Of a stretch of 64,000 nt of DNA, positions 1-8,296 are shown piece after piece (the first letter of the stretch is position 1; the number at the start of each line of letters is the position of its first letter). Position numbers and translations under genes: made by a program. Under the pieces are notes generated by a model. It ran no database searches and was not told the origin of the DNA. It saw nothing but the letters and a program-made list of their open reading frames with translations. Location of the stretch: assembly GCF_009498235.1 (NCBI RefSeq), contig NZ_CP044205.1:3597389-3661388 (forward strand), read 5' to 3'. The stretch is from Candidatus Methylospira mobilis. GTDB taxonomy: Bacteria > Pseudomonadota > Gammaproteobacteria > Methylococcales > Methylococcaceae.

Positions 1-405
1 CAGCAGGCTGACCGCGAGGCCGTCCAGTTTCGGCTCGACAACGTACTCGATTTGATCCCGCTCCAGTTTTTCACGTATGCGCAGATCGAATGCGTTCACC
101 GCCTCATCGGTGAACGCATTTTCCAGGGATAGCATCGGAACTTCATGAAGGACTTCGGCGAAAGCCTGACTCGGGGGCGCTCCTATCCGTTGCGTCGGCG
201 AATTGGGATAAGCGAATTCGCGGTATCGGCGCTCCAGCGTCTGCAGTTCCACCAGCAGCCTATCATATTCGCTATCGGAAATAATCGGTTCGTCGTGTTG
301 ATAATATCGCCGGTTATGCGCTTCTATTTCCTCGCGCAATGCCTGCATTCTTTGTCTGACCCGATCAGGAGCCTCGCCATCAATAGGCGGATTCAAGGCG
401 TTCAC
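1..405 (-). CDS. ligA: NAD-dependent DNA ligase LigA, N-terminal part (cut by window edge)
   Basis: LigA seals nicks during replication and repair, using NAD+. The minus-strand reading frame gives an N-terminal helical (Ia) domain followed by the adenylation-site motif EPKLDGLAVS, with the AMP-accepting lysine at about 28-30; the rest of the gene lies off the left edge. The start is uncertain. The frame opens inside the 3' end of zipA, with GTG at 405 (weak AGAG seven bases upstream), TTG at 396 and the first ATG near residue 15-20. GTG or TTG gives the usual family N-terminus, ATG a slightly short one. The start region overlaps the zipA stop, so smc-zipA-ligA is probably one transcript. Confidence 0.9.
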   Translation of the reverse strand, partial: MNALNPPIDGEAPDRVRQRMQALREEIEAHNRRYYQHDEPIISDSEYDRLLVELQTLERRYREFAYPNSPTQRIGAPPSQAFAEVLHEVPMLSLENAFTDEAVNAFDLRIREKLERDQIEYVVEPKLDGLAVSLL

Positions 406-1177
406 GCATTTGCTCTATTTTTTTCAGCGTCAGCACTTCACGGCGCTCATCCCATTCTTCGCCGCCCAACTGTTGCGCCAAGCGGTGGCAGGTATCGAGC
501 AGATCCTCGAAAATCGCCAGAGGGTCTTTCACGCGCGGCGGCTGAAAGAACAGAACCACGCCCGGACACTCGAATGTTTCCATATGCTCGACAGGGAAAG
601 TGCCCGGCTCCACCAGACTGGCCACGCTGAACAAAACCTCACGATATTCGCGGTCGTAGCGATGGTATATGCCCATATCTCCATATATCAGCCCCTGATC
701 CACCAGCGCATCCCTTAATGCTTCGCCGTTGAAATAGGCATCGTCGCCCGCCACGACGCTGAGCTGGATCAGAAACGGTGATCCGAGCGGCGCGTGGCTT
801 CTGGACGGTTCGTCCACCGCCTCGCGTGCAAAAGCTTCTTCCTGGCGCTCATGAAGGGATTGCGGCCGCCCGTACGCGATGCTTTCGTCAATAAGGGGAT
901 CTTCCTGATGGGCAGAGAACGATGGCGTATTCAACGGGCCGGTGCGCCGCGATGCGATCATCGCTTCGGACTCGCGAGAAGAAAAATTCAGACCGTCATT
1001 TACGCTTTCGCGCTCTTCCTCGATTGGCGCATCGTCGCCATAATCGAGTTCGTCGTAATCGCCGCGGCGATTGATAAAGTCCATCAAACGGCTCTTGTAA
1101 CGGCCCCAGACATAAACGGAAACGATTACGATAAAACCCAGTATCAGCAAAACAATCCGAACAGTATCTCTATCCAT
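380..1177 (-). CDS. zipA: Cell division protein ZipA
   Basis: ZipA tethers FtsZ to the inner membrane at the division site. The 265-residue product has the family layout: an N-terminal membrane helix (about residues 7-25, rich in I/L/V), an acidic, poorly conserved linker (about 30-125) and a C-terminal FtsZ-binding domain (about 130-260). The ATG at 1177 follows an AAGG site, ten bases after the smc stop. Its end overlaps the start of ligA. The smc-zipA-ligA order is common in gammaproteobacteria and supports the call. Confidence 0.93.
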   Translation of the reverse strand: MDRDTVRIVLLILGFIVIVSVYVWGRYKSRLMDFINRRGDYDELDYGDDAPIEEERESVNDGLNFSSRESEAMIASRRTGPLNTPSFSAHQEDPLIDESIAYGRPQSLHERQEEAFAREAVDEPSRSHAPLGSPFLIQLSVVAGDDAYFNGEALRDALVDQGLIYGDMGIYHRYDREYREVLFSVASLVEPGTFPVEHMETFECPGVVLFFQPPRVKDPLAIFEDLLDTCHRLAQQLGGEEWDERREVLTLKKIEQMRERLESAY

Positions 1178-1186
1178 TGCTCAACC

Positions 1187-4100
1187 TTATGACGAAAGTG
1201 CTGCCAACTCTACCGCTTCGGCTATATCCACGGCAACAATACGCGATACCCCCGGCTCTTTCATGGTCACGCCGGCAAGATGCCGGGCTATTTCCATGGT
1301 AACCTTGTTATGGGATATAAACAGGAATTGTACCTGTTCCGACATCTCTCTGACCAATTGACTGAAACGCCCGACGTTGGCGTCGTCCAGCGGCGCATCG
1401 ACCTCATCCAGCAGACAAAATGGAGCGGGATTCAGCTCGAAGATCGCAAATACCAGCGCAACGGCGGTCAGCGCCTTTTCCCCTCCTGACAGCAGGTGGA
1501 TGGAACTGTTGCGCTTTCCCGGCGGACGCGCCATCACGCTGACACCGGTTTCCAGTAAATCCCGTTCGTTCAACTCGAGATAGGCCTGCCCGCCGCCGAA
1601 CAGCTTGGGGAACATGCGCTGCAAGCCGATATTGATTCGCTCGAAGGTTTCCCTGAACCTCGCGCGGCACTCGCGATCAATTTTTTCCATCGCCTGCTGC
1701 AGAGTCGCTTGCGATTCCGCCAGATCCTGATACTGGGCGTCCAATATCCGCATACGCTCCAACTGCTCTTCGTATTCCTCTTTCGCCATCAGGTTAACGG
1801 CGCCCAGCGCATTGATTTCCGTGGTCAAATCATTGGCGCGCCGCTGCCACTCGCCTTCGTCCGCGTCTTCCGGCAGCGTCCGCAATATTGCGGGGCCATC
1901 GGCTTCCAGCTCGGCAAGCTGCTCATCTACCGTCTGCCGCCTGATTTCGTTGGCCTGCAACTCCAGCTTGGCGGCCTCCAGACGCGCTTTCAATGTTTCC
2001 AGCTCGCGACCGCCGCTCATGCGCGCTTCGCTCAGCGCACGGTTGCCGGTCTCGGCTTCCTGCGTTTTCTTGCGAATGTCTCCGAGCTCCAGCTCTATTT
2101 CCGCGCGCTGTTCCAGCAACAGATGCAATGCTTGCCGCTCTTCGTCCATAGGGGCATCCATGTCATCCACGCGCCGGATCAATTCCTCCAAACGTGAAGA
2201 CGCCTGCATATGCTGCGCTTCAACGCGTTCCAGATGTTTGGCGATCAGCACTTCGGACGCCTGTATGCTTTCCCGGCGGCTGGTCAGTTTATGCGCCTGA
2301 TCCTGCAGCGTTTTCCATCTTGCCGTAGCGGCGCGGGATCTTTCCTCCAACGCACTTACCTTTGCCTGCGCTGTATCGAGCTGCAGCTGGTTATCTTCCC
2401 AGGCCTGCTCGAATTGCTCCATAACCAACCCGGACTCTACCCAGGCTTCTTCGGATTGCTGCCGTTCGTGTGCCAGCTCATCCAGCTCGGACTGCACTTG
2501 ACGCATGCGTTTACGCGCCTCTTCACGGCGCGCGCCGGCGGCGCTAAAACGACTGTTGATTTGCGAAAGTTCGACCATCAAATTGTTGATCTCCGATTGC
2601 CGCTGCTCGCGCTCGAATTCCGTCGCGAGCAACGATTCTTCGAGCAGACATGCCTGATCGTTGTCATTTTCAAGTCGAAACGCGCAACCTTCGCGCCGCA
2701 GCTTCAACTCACGCAAATCGCGCTCACGCGCCAGAACGCCGGCATGGGCGTCATCAGCCCGCTTCACCAGCAGCCAATTTGGCCCTATCCAATTGCCATC
2801 GCGCGTTATTATCGACTCGTGCGACGCCAGCCCCGCGCGCGAAGCCCACGCATCATCCAGGCTGAGCGCGCAATAAACCGTGCCGAGCACCGAATGGAGA
2901 CGCCAGGGCGAGCGCACAAAATCCACCAGACGAGGCAACGACAAATCAGAAGCGGGCGCTTCACGCGCACTGTCCGATTTATCCGCTTCCAGGAAAGCCA
3001 CGGATTCCGGACATGTATCCATGGCAACTCCCTGGAAAAGCAGTTGAATATTTTCCACACATAAAGATTCGAGCTGAATGCCCAAAACCGTTTCTATCGC
3101 GGACTCCCACCCCGATTCCACCTCCAGCCCTTCGGCCAGACGCACAGGTTCGCCCTCCCACGCCAGACTATCCAGCCAGACATTCAACTTTTCCTTGTCT
3201 TTGCCCATGGCATGCTGTTGCAATAATTCCAGCGAACTGATTTTTCCCTGAACTTCATGTAATTCCGCGCGCAATTCATGCAGCGCAGTCTGTTTTTTCT
3301 GTAGCGTAGCACGCTCATGCTGCATGCGCTGAGTCAATTCATCATGGCGCAGACTGATTTCTCTTTTTTTTTCTTCTCCTGCGTCCAGCATTTCCTGTAA
3401 AGCTTCCATGGCTGCGTCGTTCAGCATCGCCTCCACCTGGTCTTGCTCCTGAAGCAATCGCTCGCTGCGCGCCTGAATATGTTGCTTGCGCTCATGCAAC
3501 TGCTGCATTCGGGCTCGCTGTAATTCCTTTTGATTTTTCAGCGTCAGCATATTGCCGCGAACCATATCTCTTGCTTCCAGATTCGACAGTAAGGTCTTGT
3601 CCAAAGCCAATGCATTTTCCTGCGCGCCGGCTTCATCATCCTGAGTCTGTTCCAGCCTCATCAGTATCAGCCGGTTTTCTTCACGTATTGTTTCGAGTTG
3701 CTCGCGATCCTGCGCCAGGTCAACCTGCGCCTGAAGCTGCTCGTCCCGCAAGCGCGCGCACTCGCGCTGCCTTTCATCCTGCGCCTGCCGGGCATGTTTT
3801 ATCGCTTGCTCCATGCGTCCGCTCTCGGCATTAACTTCGTAAAATGCCGCCTGCCGATCCTGCAGTTTTTTTTGCAGTTGTTCATAAACCGCCTGGGCTA
3901 TCTGCTGCTCCTCGGCAAGCCGGGTTTCTTCAGCAACCAGTTGCCTGAATTGCTGCTCGCACTGCGCCAATGCCAGCCGGTTTTCTTCGCCCGCCTGCTC
4001 ATATTTACGCCAGCGCAAGCCCAGCAATTGTTCGCGGTAGCGGCGCTCTTCTTCCTTTAGCGCGATATATTTTTCCGCTTTTTTGGCCTGCCGTTGCAGG

Positions 4101-4720
4101 CTGCCCAATTGCTTGGCGATTTCTTCGCGCACGTCGTGGAGACGCTCCATGTTTTCCACCGTATGACGCATTCTGATTTCGGTTTCATGCCGACGCTCCT
4201 TGTAGCGGGAAATGCCTGCGGCCTCCTCTATCACTGCGCGCATTTCGTCCGGCTTGGCTTCGATCAAGCGTGAAATGGTGCCTTGCTCGATAATGGCATA
4301 GCTGCGCGCGCCCAGGCCGGTGCCAAGAAAAATATCGGTAATATCCTTGCGGCGGCAGCGCGTTCCGTTTAAAAAATAGCCGGATTGCCCGTCGCGAGTC
4401 ACCAGACGCTTAACCGAAATTTCACGATAAGCCGAATACTCGCCCGGCGCGTCGCCTTCCGAGTTGTCGAATACCAGCTCCACTGAAGCCTGGCTGACCG
4501 GCTTGCGCGATGTCGACCCGTTGAAAATGACATCGGCCATCGACTCACCGCGCAAGTGCTTCGCCGAACTTTCGCCCATCACCCAGCGCACCGCATCAAT
4601 GATATTTGACTTCCCGCAGCCGTTCGGCCCGACGATGCCGATCAGGTTTGCCGCCAGCGGTATCGTCGTCGGATCGACGAAGGATTTAAATCCCGCCAGC
4701 CTGATTTTATCCAGCCGCAT
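1187..4720 (-). CDS. smc: Chromosome segregation protein SMC
   Basis: SMC ATPase is a DNA-tethering component of the bacterial condensin. The 1177-residue product shows Walker A GPNGCGKS (residues 30-37), two long coiled-coil stretches (about 170-500 and 660-1000, rich in E, Q, R and L), a hinge domain between them, the ABC signature LSGGEK (from residue 1077) and the Walker B segment CLLDEVDAPLDD near residue 1102. Length and motif order are those of full-length SMC, so the gene is intact. It leads the smc-zipA-ligA cluster. No scpA or scpB is nearby. Confidence 0.97.
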   Translation of the reverse strand: MRLDKIRLAGFKSFVDPTTIPLAANLIGIVGPNGCGKSNIIDAVRWVMGESSAKHLRGESMADVIFNGSTSRKPVSQASVELVFDNSEGDAPGEYSAYREISVKRLVTRDGQSGYFLNGTRCRRKDITDIFLGTGLGARSYAIIEQGTISRLIEAKPDEMRAVIEEAAGISRYKERRHETEIRMRHTVENMERLHDVREEIAKQLGSLQRQAKKAEKYIALKEEERRYREQLLGLRWRKYEQAGEENRLALAQCEQQFRQLVAEETRLAEEQQIAQAVYEQLQKKLQDRQAAFYEVNAESGRMEQAIKHARQAQDERQRECARLRDEQLQAQVDLAQDREQLETIREENRLILMRLEQTQDDEAGAQENALALDKTLLSNLEARDMVRGNMLTLKNQKELQRARMQQLHERKQHIQARSERLLQEQDQVEAMLNDAAMEALQEMLDAGEEKKREISLRHDELTQRMQHERATLQKKQTALHELRAELHEVQGKISSLELLQQHAMGKDKEKLNVWLDSLAWEGEPVRLAEGLEVESGWESAIETVLGIQLESLCVENIQLLFQGVAMDTCPESVAFLEADKSDSAREAPASDLSLPRLVDFVRSPWRLHSVLGTVYCALSLDDAWASRAGLASHESIITRDGNWIGPNWLLVKRADDAHAGVLARERDLRELKLRREGCAFRLENDNDQACLLEESLLATEFEREQRQSEINNLMVELSQINSRFSAAGARREEARKRMRQVQSELDELAHERQQSEEAWVESGLVMEQFEQAWEDNQLQLDTAQAKVSALEERSRAATARWKTLQDQAHKLTSRRESIQASEVLIAKHLERVEAQHMQASSRLEELIRRVDDMDAPMDEERQALHLLLEQRAEIELELGDIRKKTQEAETGNRALSEARMSGGRELETLKARLEAAKLELQANEIRRQTVDEQLAELEADGPAILRTLPEDADEGEWQRRANDLTTEINALGAVNLMAKEEYEEQLERMRILDAQYQDLAESQATLQQAMEKIDRECRARFRETFERINIGLQRMFPKLFGGGQAYLELNERDLLETGVSVMARPPGKRNSSIHLLSGGEKALTAVALVFAIFELNPAPFCLLDEVDAPLDDANVGRFSQLVREMSEQVQFLFISHNKVTMEIARHLAGVTMKEPGVSRIVAVDIAEAVELAALSS

Positions 4721-4824
4721 CGAATAACCCGCCTTGCAACGCGCCGGAGTGCTTATGAAAAGCTAACTGCTGCGTTAAAAGCAGCAACAGCAATACCGGA
4801 AGCGCTTGCTCGAAATACACGGCG

Positions 4825-5460
4825 TCAAGACTGCAAACGTTTGCGTAAATCCGTTTGCCACGCGAGAGACAAGGCCGGTATTTTCAATGCGCGTTTGATA
4901 ATTTCCTGCTGGCGATCGCCCTTGATCAGCGCCAGCATCGCCTCCTTGACGGACAGGCCATGAGGATCGATTACCCGCAGTGCTATGCTGTCACCTGCGG
5001 CCGCTACGCCCGGCTCGAGTATGCGTGCGTAAAAACCGGCGCGACCGGAATGCAGAAAACGCGTTACAAACTGCATATCCTGCATTTTAATCCCCAGCTT
5101 AAAGCATGGAACGCGCGGCTGCGTCACTTGAACGGTAATACCGCCCACCCTGAAAATATCGCCGATATGCACCGCTTCGTCCGGCATGCCGCTGACGGTA
5201 AAGTTTTCGCCAAAAGCGCCGGACGGCAGCGTTCTGCCCAGCTCCTGCTCCCAGACGCGGAAATTTTCCATCGTGTAGAAATAAAGGGCTTTATCAACCC
5301 CTCCGTGATTTTCAGGATCGGCCTGACGGTCTCCTTCCAGTCCCAGCAAACCAATGCTGTGAACGCCATCGACCGGATTCTTGAATATCCCGGTCTCGAC
5401 GTCGCGTTTACCGTACCGTATCGTTTGCAGATGTCCCAGGTTGATTGACAGCAGTTTCAA
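4825..5460 (-). CDS. MOSC-domain protein (YiiM-like)
   Basis: The protein has 211 residues. MOSC proteins bind sulfur-carrier or molybdenum cofactor ligands, and YiiM-type members detoxify N-hydroxylated bases. The family features GLEGDRQAD, HGGVDKALY, GAFGENF and the conserved cysteine in QPRVPCFKLG are all present. The best start is TTG at 5460, because an AAAGG site lies six bases upstream and the frame matches the family N-terminus. This makes a 53-base overlap with rnhB, suggesting coupled translation. The substrate cannot be told from sequence. Confidence 0.85.
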   Translation of the reverse strand: MKLLSINLGHLQTIRYGKRDVETGIFKNPVDGVHSIGLLGLEGDRQADPENHGGVDKALYFYTMENFRVWEQELGRTLPSGAFGENFTVSGMPDEAVHIGDIFRVGGITVQVTQPRVPCFKLGIKMQDMQFVTRFLHSGRAGFYARILEPGVAAAGDSIALRVIDPHGLSVKEAMLALIKGDRQQEIIKRALKIPALSLAWQTDLRKRLQS

Positions 5461-6031
5461 GGCGCGCCTTTGCTATAGGGGAAAAGGTATAACGGTGTAT
5501 GGGGGACGGGCCTAATTCCAGCAGTCTGGATTGATGCAGTTCCGTCAAGTATGCCTTATGCCGGGAGAAGACATAACCGGGGTATAATACATCGAGAATA
5601 GCCATTTCACTGTCTCTCGCCACTTTTGCCAGTATCGAGGCCGCAGAAATTGCCGCCACAGTCCGGTCGCCGCCAATAACAGATTCGCAAGCGCAGGAAA
5701 GGTCCGGGCAATATTTCCCATCAACCAGCACTTTTCCAGGCTTTATCGGCAAGGCTTCATAAGCTCGGCGCATTGCCAGCAGCGATGCATGGAAAATATT
5801 GATCCGGTCGATTTCGCTCGCTTCCGCGCGGCCAATAGACCAAGCGCTGGCCTTCAATTTGATTTGCAACGCCAGTTGCTCGCGCCGCGCCGGGGAGAGC
5901 GTCTTGGAATCAGCGAGTCCGGGGATGGCTTTTTCAGGATCCAAAATCACCATAGCGGCTACTACCGGCCCAGCCAGACAGCCACGCCCGACCTCATCCG
6001 TCCCGGCTACGTCAGTGATCTGCTCTGTCAT
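5408..6031 (-). CDS. rnhB: Ribonuclease HII
   Basis: RNase HII cuts RNA/DNA hybrids and removes misincorporated ribonucleotides. The 207-residue product begins with the diagnostic DEVGRGCLAGPVV motif (metal-binding D-E), followed by LADSKTLSP, a later acidic residue in the DGK segment, and the SILAKVARD motif. It lies 50 bases after lpxA and overlaps the MOSC gene. The lpxA-rnhB pairing is typical, although lpxB, usually between them, is missing here. Confidence 0.95.
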   Translation of the reverse strand: MTEQITDVAGTDEVGRGCLAGPVVAAMVILDPEKAIPGLADSKTLSPARREQLALQIKLKASAWSIGRAEASEIDRINIFHASLLAMRRAYEALPIKPGKVLVDGKYCPDLSCACESVIGGDRTVAAISAASILAKVARDSEMAILDVLYPGYVFSRHKAYLTELHQSRLLELGPSPIHRYTFSPIAKARLETAVNQPGTSANDTVR

Positions 6032-6081
6032 CCAAGGCCATCGTTCGGGCTGCCACAGGCTGCGTTGATCCGGAAAATCAA

Positions 6082-6852
6082 TCAGCGGATGATGCTGCGC
6101 TCGGTATTCTTCAGGAAATCCGCCATTACCGACACGGCCGGCGTTTCCGGGGCCATGTCGTCCAGGCTTTTAATGGCGTCGTCCAAAGTGAGTCCCGACT
6201 TGTAAATCAGCTTGTACGCCTTGCGAATAGCGCGCAGCGCATCGGCATCGTAGCCTTTACGCTCCAGCCCGACGCTGTTGATGCCGTGCGGCCGCGTCGG
6301 CCGGCCGCCAACCATGACATAAGGCGGTATATCGCGCGAGATTACGCTGCCCATGGCGGAAAAGCTATGTACACCTAACTTGCAGAATTGATGCACCAGA
6401 GAAAAACCGCCCAGAATAACATGGTCGGCCATATGCACATGACCCGCCAGCGACGCCGCGTTTGCCATGATGACATGGTTGCCGATGACACAGTCATGCG
6501 CGATATGGGTATAGGCCATGAACAGATTGTCGCTGCCGATATGTGTCACGCCCTGATCCTGAACCGTTCCGCGATGTATCGTGCAATATTCGCGTATCAC
6601 ATTGCGTTCGCCGATTTCCAGGCGCGTAACCTCGCCGTGATATTTTTTATCCTGGGGATCCTCGCCCACTGAGGAAAACTGGAAAATCTGATTGTCCTTC
6701 CCTATGCGGGTAGGACCTTTCAGAACCACATGCGGCCCTATCCTGGTACCTGCCCCTATTTCAACTCCGGCGCCGACAATGCTGAAAGGACCTATATCGA
6801 CCCCTTCGTCCACCAACGCCGCCGGATCAATAATCGCACTCGGATGTATCAA
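6082..6852 (-). CDS. lpxA: UDP-N-acetylglucosamine acyltransferase LpxA
   Basis: LpxA carries out the first step of lipid A synthesis, transferring a 3-hydroxyacyl chain from ACP to UDP-GlcNAc. The protein is made of hexapeptide repeats (left-handed beta helix) with the catalytic-histidine region around [14 protein letters not shown] and a C-terminal helical part. The TTG at 6852 gives a family-like start ([10 protein letters not shown]) and 256 residues; it overlaps the fabZ stop as TTGA and has GGAG nine bases upstream. An in-frame GTG at 6876 would add eight residues of cysteine-rich sequence not seen in the family. Confidence 0.94.
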   Translation of the reverse strand: MIHPSAIIDPAALVDEGVDIGPFSIVGAGVEIGAGTRIGPHVVLKGPTRIGKDNQIFQFSSVGEDPQDKKYHGEVTRLEIGERNVIREYCTIHRGTVQDQGVTHIGSDNLFMAYTHIAHDCVIGNHVIMANAASLAGHVHMADHVILGGFSLVHQFCKLGVHSFSAMGSVISRDIPPYVMVGGRPTRPHGINSVGLERKGYDADALRAIRKAYKLIYKSGLTLDDAIKSLDDMAPETPAVSVMADFLKNTERSIIR

Positions 6853-7289
6853 GCACTTTGCTCCGCAGCCGCACACATGATTTCAGCGCTTGCAACCAAC
6901 TCGCCGTCGACGTCGGCCTGACAGGCAAACGCCCAGATATTGCGTTTATGGCGCAAATAACCGACTTCGAGGCGCAATTGATCGCCCGGCACCACAGGAC
7001 GTTTGAAACGCACCTTGTCCAAGCCGACCAGATAATAGGTTTTTCCTTTCCCCAGCACCTCGGGTGCCGAGTTGCCCGCCAGCAGACCCGTCGCCTGGGC
7101 CAAAGCCTCAATGATCAATACACCCGGCATGATCGGCAAACCCGGAAAATGGCCCTGAAAAAAAGGCTCGTTAAAAGTAACGTTTTTGATGGCGAGCAGG
7201 CGCTTTCCCGGTTCACACTCAACAACGCGATCGACCAGCAGAAAGGGATACCTGTGCGGAAGATACTCCTTGATTTGTTGAATATCCAA
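6849..7289 (-). CDS. fabZ: 3-hydroxyacyl-ACP dehydratase FabZ
   Basis: FabZ dehydrates 3-hydroxyacyl-ACP in fatty acid elongation. The 146-residue hotdog-fold protein starts [20 protein letters not shown] and carries the catalytic His in [12 protein letters not shown] and the catalytic Glu in the following LIIEALAQ helix. It is joined to lpxA by an overlapping stop/start, so the two enzymes that compete for 3-hydroxyacyl-ACP are co-translated. A gap of about 200 bases without a gene separates it from skp; lpxD, often found there, is absent. Confidence 0.96.
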   Translation of the reverse strand: MDIQQIKEYLPHRYPFLLVDRVVECEPGKRLLAIKNVTFNEPFFQGHFPGLPIMPGVLIIEALAQATGLLAGNSAPEVLGKGKTYYLVGLDKVRFKRPVVPGDQLRLEVGYLRHKRNIWAFACQADVDGELVASAEIMCAAAEQSA

Positions 7290-7490
7290 ACGTGCTCCTT
7301 GATATTTTTAAATGATCTGCAATTCGGCTTCATGGCCTTGCAGATTCAGATGGGGCTCAGGCGCCAATCGTATGAGCCGTGCCCGCGCTCTACCCTTCGT
7401 GCACGCAGCTTTCGTAGCACTCTCCCTGAGCCCGCAGTGCCGGTTGCGTATAAAACCGGCACGAAAACCGCTGTACCTTATCAATCCCCG

Positions 7491-8072
7491 CTATTCTTCT
7501 TTGGCCGTTGCTGCTGAACCACCGCTTCTCTTGCTGGATGACCTGGCTGGCGCTCCACCGCCGCTCACCCCGCCGAGGCGGCTTTCGACCTTGCTGGTAA
7601 GATCTATGGCCGATGTAGCGTAGAGCACACCATCGCCTACGATAAGATCATAGCCTTCGTCCTTGGCCAGCGACTGCACGGCTTCCATGATCTCTTTCTG
7701 CAAACGCCCCAACACTTCATTCTTGCGCAGATTGGCATCCTGCTGGGCTTCATCGAAAGCCCGCCTTAATTCACGATTTTTACTGATGATGTCCTTTTCC
7801 AGCTTATCGCGTTCGGATTCGCTCATCACGGAACCGTCTTTCTGCAAACGCTCCTGTAAAGTGATGATTTCCTTTTGTTCGGCTTCGAGTTTTTTACCCC
7901 GCTTGCCGAACTCGCCTTCCATATCCTTCATTTCCTTTTTTGCTCTTTCGCCTTGAGGAGACTGCTGCATCAACGCCATGACATTAACGGCGCCTATCTT
8001 GAGGTCGGCCGCGAATACGCTGCCGCTCGCCAACAAGCCAATCACAAACAAGGTAAGACTTTTATTAAACAT
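7491..8072 (-). CDS. skp: Periplasmic chaperone Skp/OmpH
   Basis: Skp escorts unfolded outer-membrane proteins to the Bam complex. The 193-residue product has a clear signal peptide (MFNKSLTLFVIGLLASGSVFAA, cleavage near residue 22), the family start DLKIGAVNVMALMQQSP, a long charged coiled coil (about 45-135) and a C-terminal strand (LIVGDGVLYAT). The last 30 residues, after SRLGG, form a Gly/Ser/Ala/Lys-rich tail longer than in E. coli Skp. It sits downstream of bamA, as is usual. Confidence 0.92.
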   Translation of the reverse strand: MFNKSLTLFVIGLLASGSVFAADLKIGAVNVMALMQQSPQGERAKKEMKDMEGEFGKRGKKLEAEQKEIITLQERLQKDGSVMSESERDKLEKDIISKNRELRRAFDEAQQDANLRKNEVLGRLQKEIMEAVQSLAKDEGYDLIVGDGVLYATSAIDLTSKVESRLGGVSGGGAPARSSSKRSGGSAATAKEE

Positions 8073-8296
8073 GTTTAATCTCGCTCCAGAAAAAGATCGT
8101 TATTCCATAAGAACCGCATTAATACAGCTCCAATTTCACATTATACAAGAACTGCCGCAAAAACTGCCCAACCGTCAGATAAGCGCTGACTTGCCGGAAA
8201 CCAGCCTATCCCCGCACGGACTTATAGTTTCGAATAGCTACACAACACAAACCTGAGATAAACCCCATACCGGCGGCGATCCTTTCCCCCTCCGAA

